64,000 bases of DNA. Source: an uncultured Collinsella sp. GTDB lineage: Bacteria > Actinomycetota > Coriobacteriia > Coriobacteriales > Coriobacteriaceae. The notes below the pieces were generated by a model that searched no databases, was not told where the DNA came from, and was given only the letters and a program-made list of their open reading frames with translations. Where the stretch lies: positions 22,430-86,429 of the forward strand of contig CATWSG010000006.1 of the NCBI GenBank assembly GCA_958353395.1, written 5' to 3'. A program made the position numbers and the translations under genes. This document shows, piece by piece, positions 63,171 through 64,000 of this stretch. Position 1 is the stretch's first letter; every line of letters starts with the position of its first letter.

Positions 63171-63872
63171 ATGGAAGAATCGATGCACGTCGGCGAGCAG
63201 GAAACGAGCCTACAGGACCAGTCCTACCACACCATTCGACGCAAAATCGTCTACCTGGACTACAAGCCGGGCGAAAAGCTGGGCGTCAAGCAACTTTGCG
63301 ATGACCTGGATATGGGGCGCACCCCTGTGCGCGAGGCTTTAGTTCGTTTGGCGCAGGAAGGCCTGGTGCGCACCGTGCCCCAGAGCGGTACCTACGTCTC
63401 GCCCATCAACCTCACCCTTGCCGAGAGTGCCTGTTACATCCGCGAGCATCTGGAAAAGCAGGTGATCGTGGAGTGCTGCGCGCGCGCCACGTCGGCTGGC
63501 ATCGAGCAGCTCGACCGCGCCATCGTGCTGCAGGAAAAGGCCATGGCCGAGGAGGATCGCATCGGCTTCTTTTTGAGCGACAACCTCATGCATCACATGA
63601 TTTTTAGCATCGCATGTCGCAGCACCGTGTGGTCGTGGCTCGAAGAGACCAATGCCGACCTTGAGCGCTTCCGCTGGCTGCGCGCTGCCACGCAGGTTCT
63701 CGACAATCAGGACATCGTGAACGAGCACAAGCAGATTCGCCGCGCTATCGCCGGTCGCGACCCCATCGAAGCGAGCTTTTTGGTCAGCAAGCACCTGCAC
63801 ATGATGTTCCGCAACCAAACCGAGGTCCTGGACCAGTTCCCCGAGTACTTCGAGACCAGCAAGCTCCGCTAA
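63171..63872 (+). CDS. GntR-family (FadR/FCD subfamily) transcriptional regulator
   Basis: A 233-residue regulator. The N-terminal winged helix (SYHTIRRKIVYLDYKPGEKL, then MGRTPVREALVRLAQEG) is followed by an all-helical FCD ligand domain with metal-binding His residues (DNLMHHMIF, NEHKQIRRAI, HLHMMF). The ATG at 63171 has GCGAGGCG; an ATG at 63141 has no ribosome binding site. It is divergent from the YeiH-type gene and is its likely regulator. Confidence 0.88.
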   Translation: MEESMHVGEQETSLQDQSYHTIRRKIVYLDYKPGEKLGVKQLCDDLDMGRTPVREALVRLAQEGLVRTVPQSGTYVSPINLTLAESACYIREHLEKQVIVECCARATSAGIEQLDRAIVLQEKAMAEEDRIGFFLSDNLMHHMIFSIACRSTVWSWLEETNADLERFRWLRAATQVLDNQDIVNEHKQIRRAIAGRDPIEASFLVSKHLHMMFRNQTEVLDQFPEYFETSKLR

Positions 63873-63876
63873 CCTA

Positions 63877-63901
63877 CCAAAAAAGGACAGGTTCATTTTG
63901 G
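63877..63901. repeat. R4-like hairpin after the GntR gene
   Basis: CCAAAA-AAGGACAGGTTCA-TTTTGG, with the GGACAG core seen in the other R4 copies. Confidence 0.5.
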
Positions 63902-63945
63902 CAGGTTTTATCTGTGCAAATGCAACAAGGCCCGGCTCCGTCAAA

Positions 63946-64000
63946 TGAACTGCGCCCCAAATCTTGGACGCCCTAAATAGCGACTAGGCCGCAAGGGCCT
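63946..64000. mobile_element. Possible end of an IS3-type insertion sequence (cut by window edge)
   Basis: TGAACTGCGCCCCAAATCTT begins with TG and resembles the terminal repeats of IS150-like IS3 elements (TGAACTG..CCCAAA..TTGGAC). The sequence GGACGCCCTAAATAG follows. The transposase would lie beyond the window. Confidence 0.4.

Overview
The window is about 60% GC and densely packed with genes. It looks like a gut Coriobacteriia chromosome, most likely Collinsella (C. aerofaciens group). The reasons are the gene set, the LAxTG-type cell-wall proteins, and many short palindromic intergenic repeats of the kind common in that genus. This is an inference; no 16S rRNA gene is present. No phage or CRISPR locus is visible. 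The only sign of an insertion sequence is a possible IS3-type end at the right edge.

Layout: 1-3497 (minus) is an amino-acid ABC importer operon followed by an M20 peptidase cut by the left edge. 3777-8946 holds an aldose epimerase, a single-span membrane protein, an MFS exporter, a low-molecular-weight phosphatase, a TIGR04076 protein and a pyridoxamine kinase. 9479-13704 (plus) is a MarR regulator with a heterodimeric ABC exporter. 14238-15329 is a membrane GGDEF protein. 16251-19798 is a LysR gene divergent from an SDR / OFA-type MFS / Gfo-Idh operon. 20209-26954 holds Tex, a transaldolase-like enzyme, a HAD phosphatase and an RlmKL-like methyltransferase whose RlmL half looks decayed. 27049-31797 (minus) is a potassium module: Kup, a tiny membrane protein, a KdpD-like kinase without the KdpD input domain, and a KdpE-like regulator. 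31955-35344 holds a nitroreductase and an LtaS-type lipoteichoic acid synthase.

35345-40853 is the most unusual region. A roughly 1360-residue FG-GAP/fibronectin surface protein (LANTG sorting signal) is bordered on both sides by arrays of 61-62 bp palindromic units. Outside these lie two inverted copies of a long structured palindrome. A run of six G next to the start codon puts the only well-formed start out of frame, which suggests phase variation or a sequence error. A flavodoxin, a second heterodimeric ABC exporter (41533-45255) and a second LANTG protein (45471-46537), also frameshifted, follow.

46538-47436 carries the SRP RNA gene and four palindromic repeats. 47437-49218 encodes an apparent fusion of tRNA adenosine deaminase TadA with glycerate kinase, next to tRNA-Ser(UGA). 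49362-54105 holds TetR, LemA, branched-chain aminotransferase, DedA and serine acetyltransferase. 54215-58447 is a third ABC exporter pair with its MarR regulator. 58629-63872 holds small hypothetical proteins, a nitroreductase, a Fis-type regulator with a degenerate AAA+ domain, a YeiH-type exporter and a divergent GntR regulator.

Two themes stand out. Three two-subunit ABC exporters each have one degenerate and one canonical ATP site. At least nine families of intergenic palindromes occur, several with stems that differ between copies yet still pair, which points to selection on structure.
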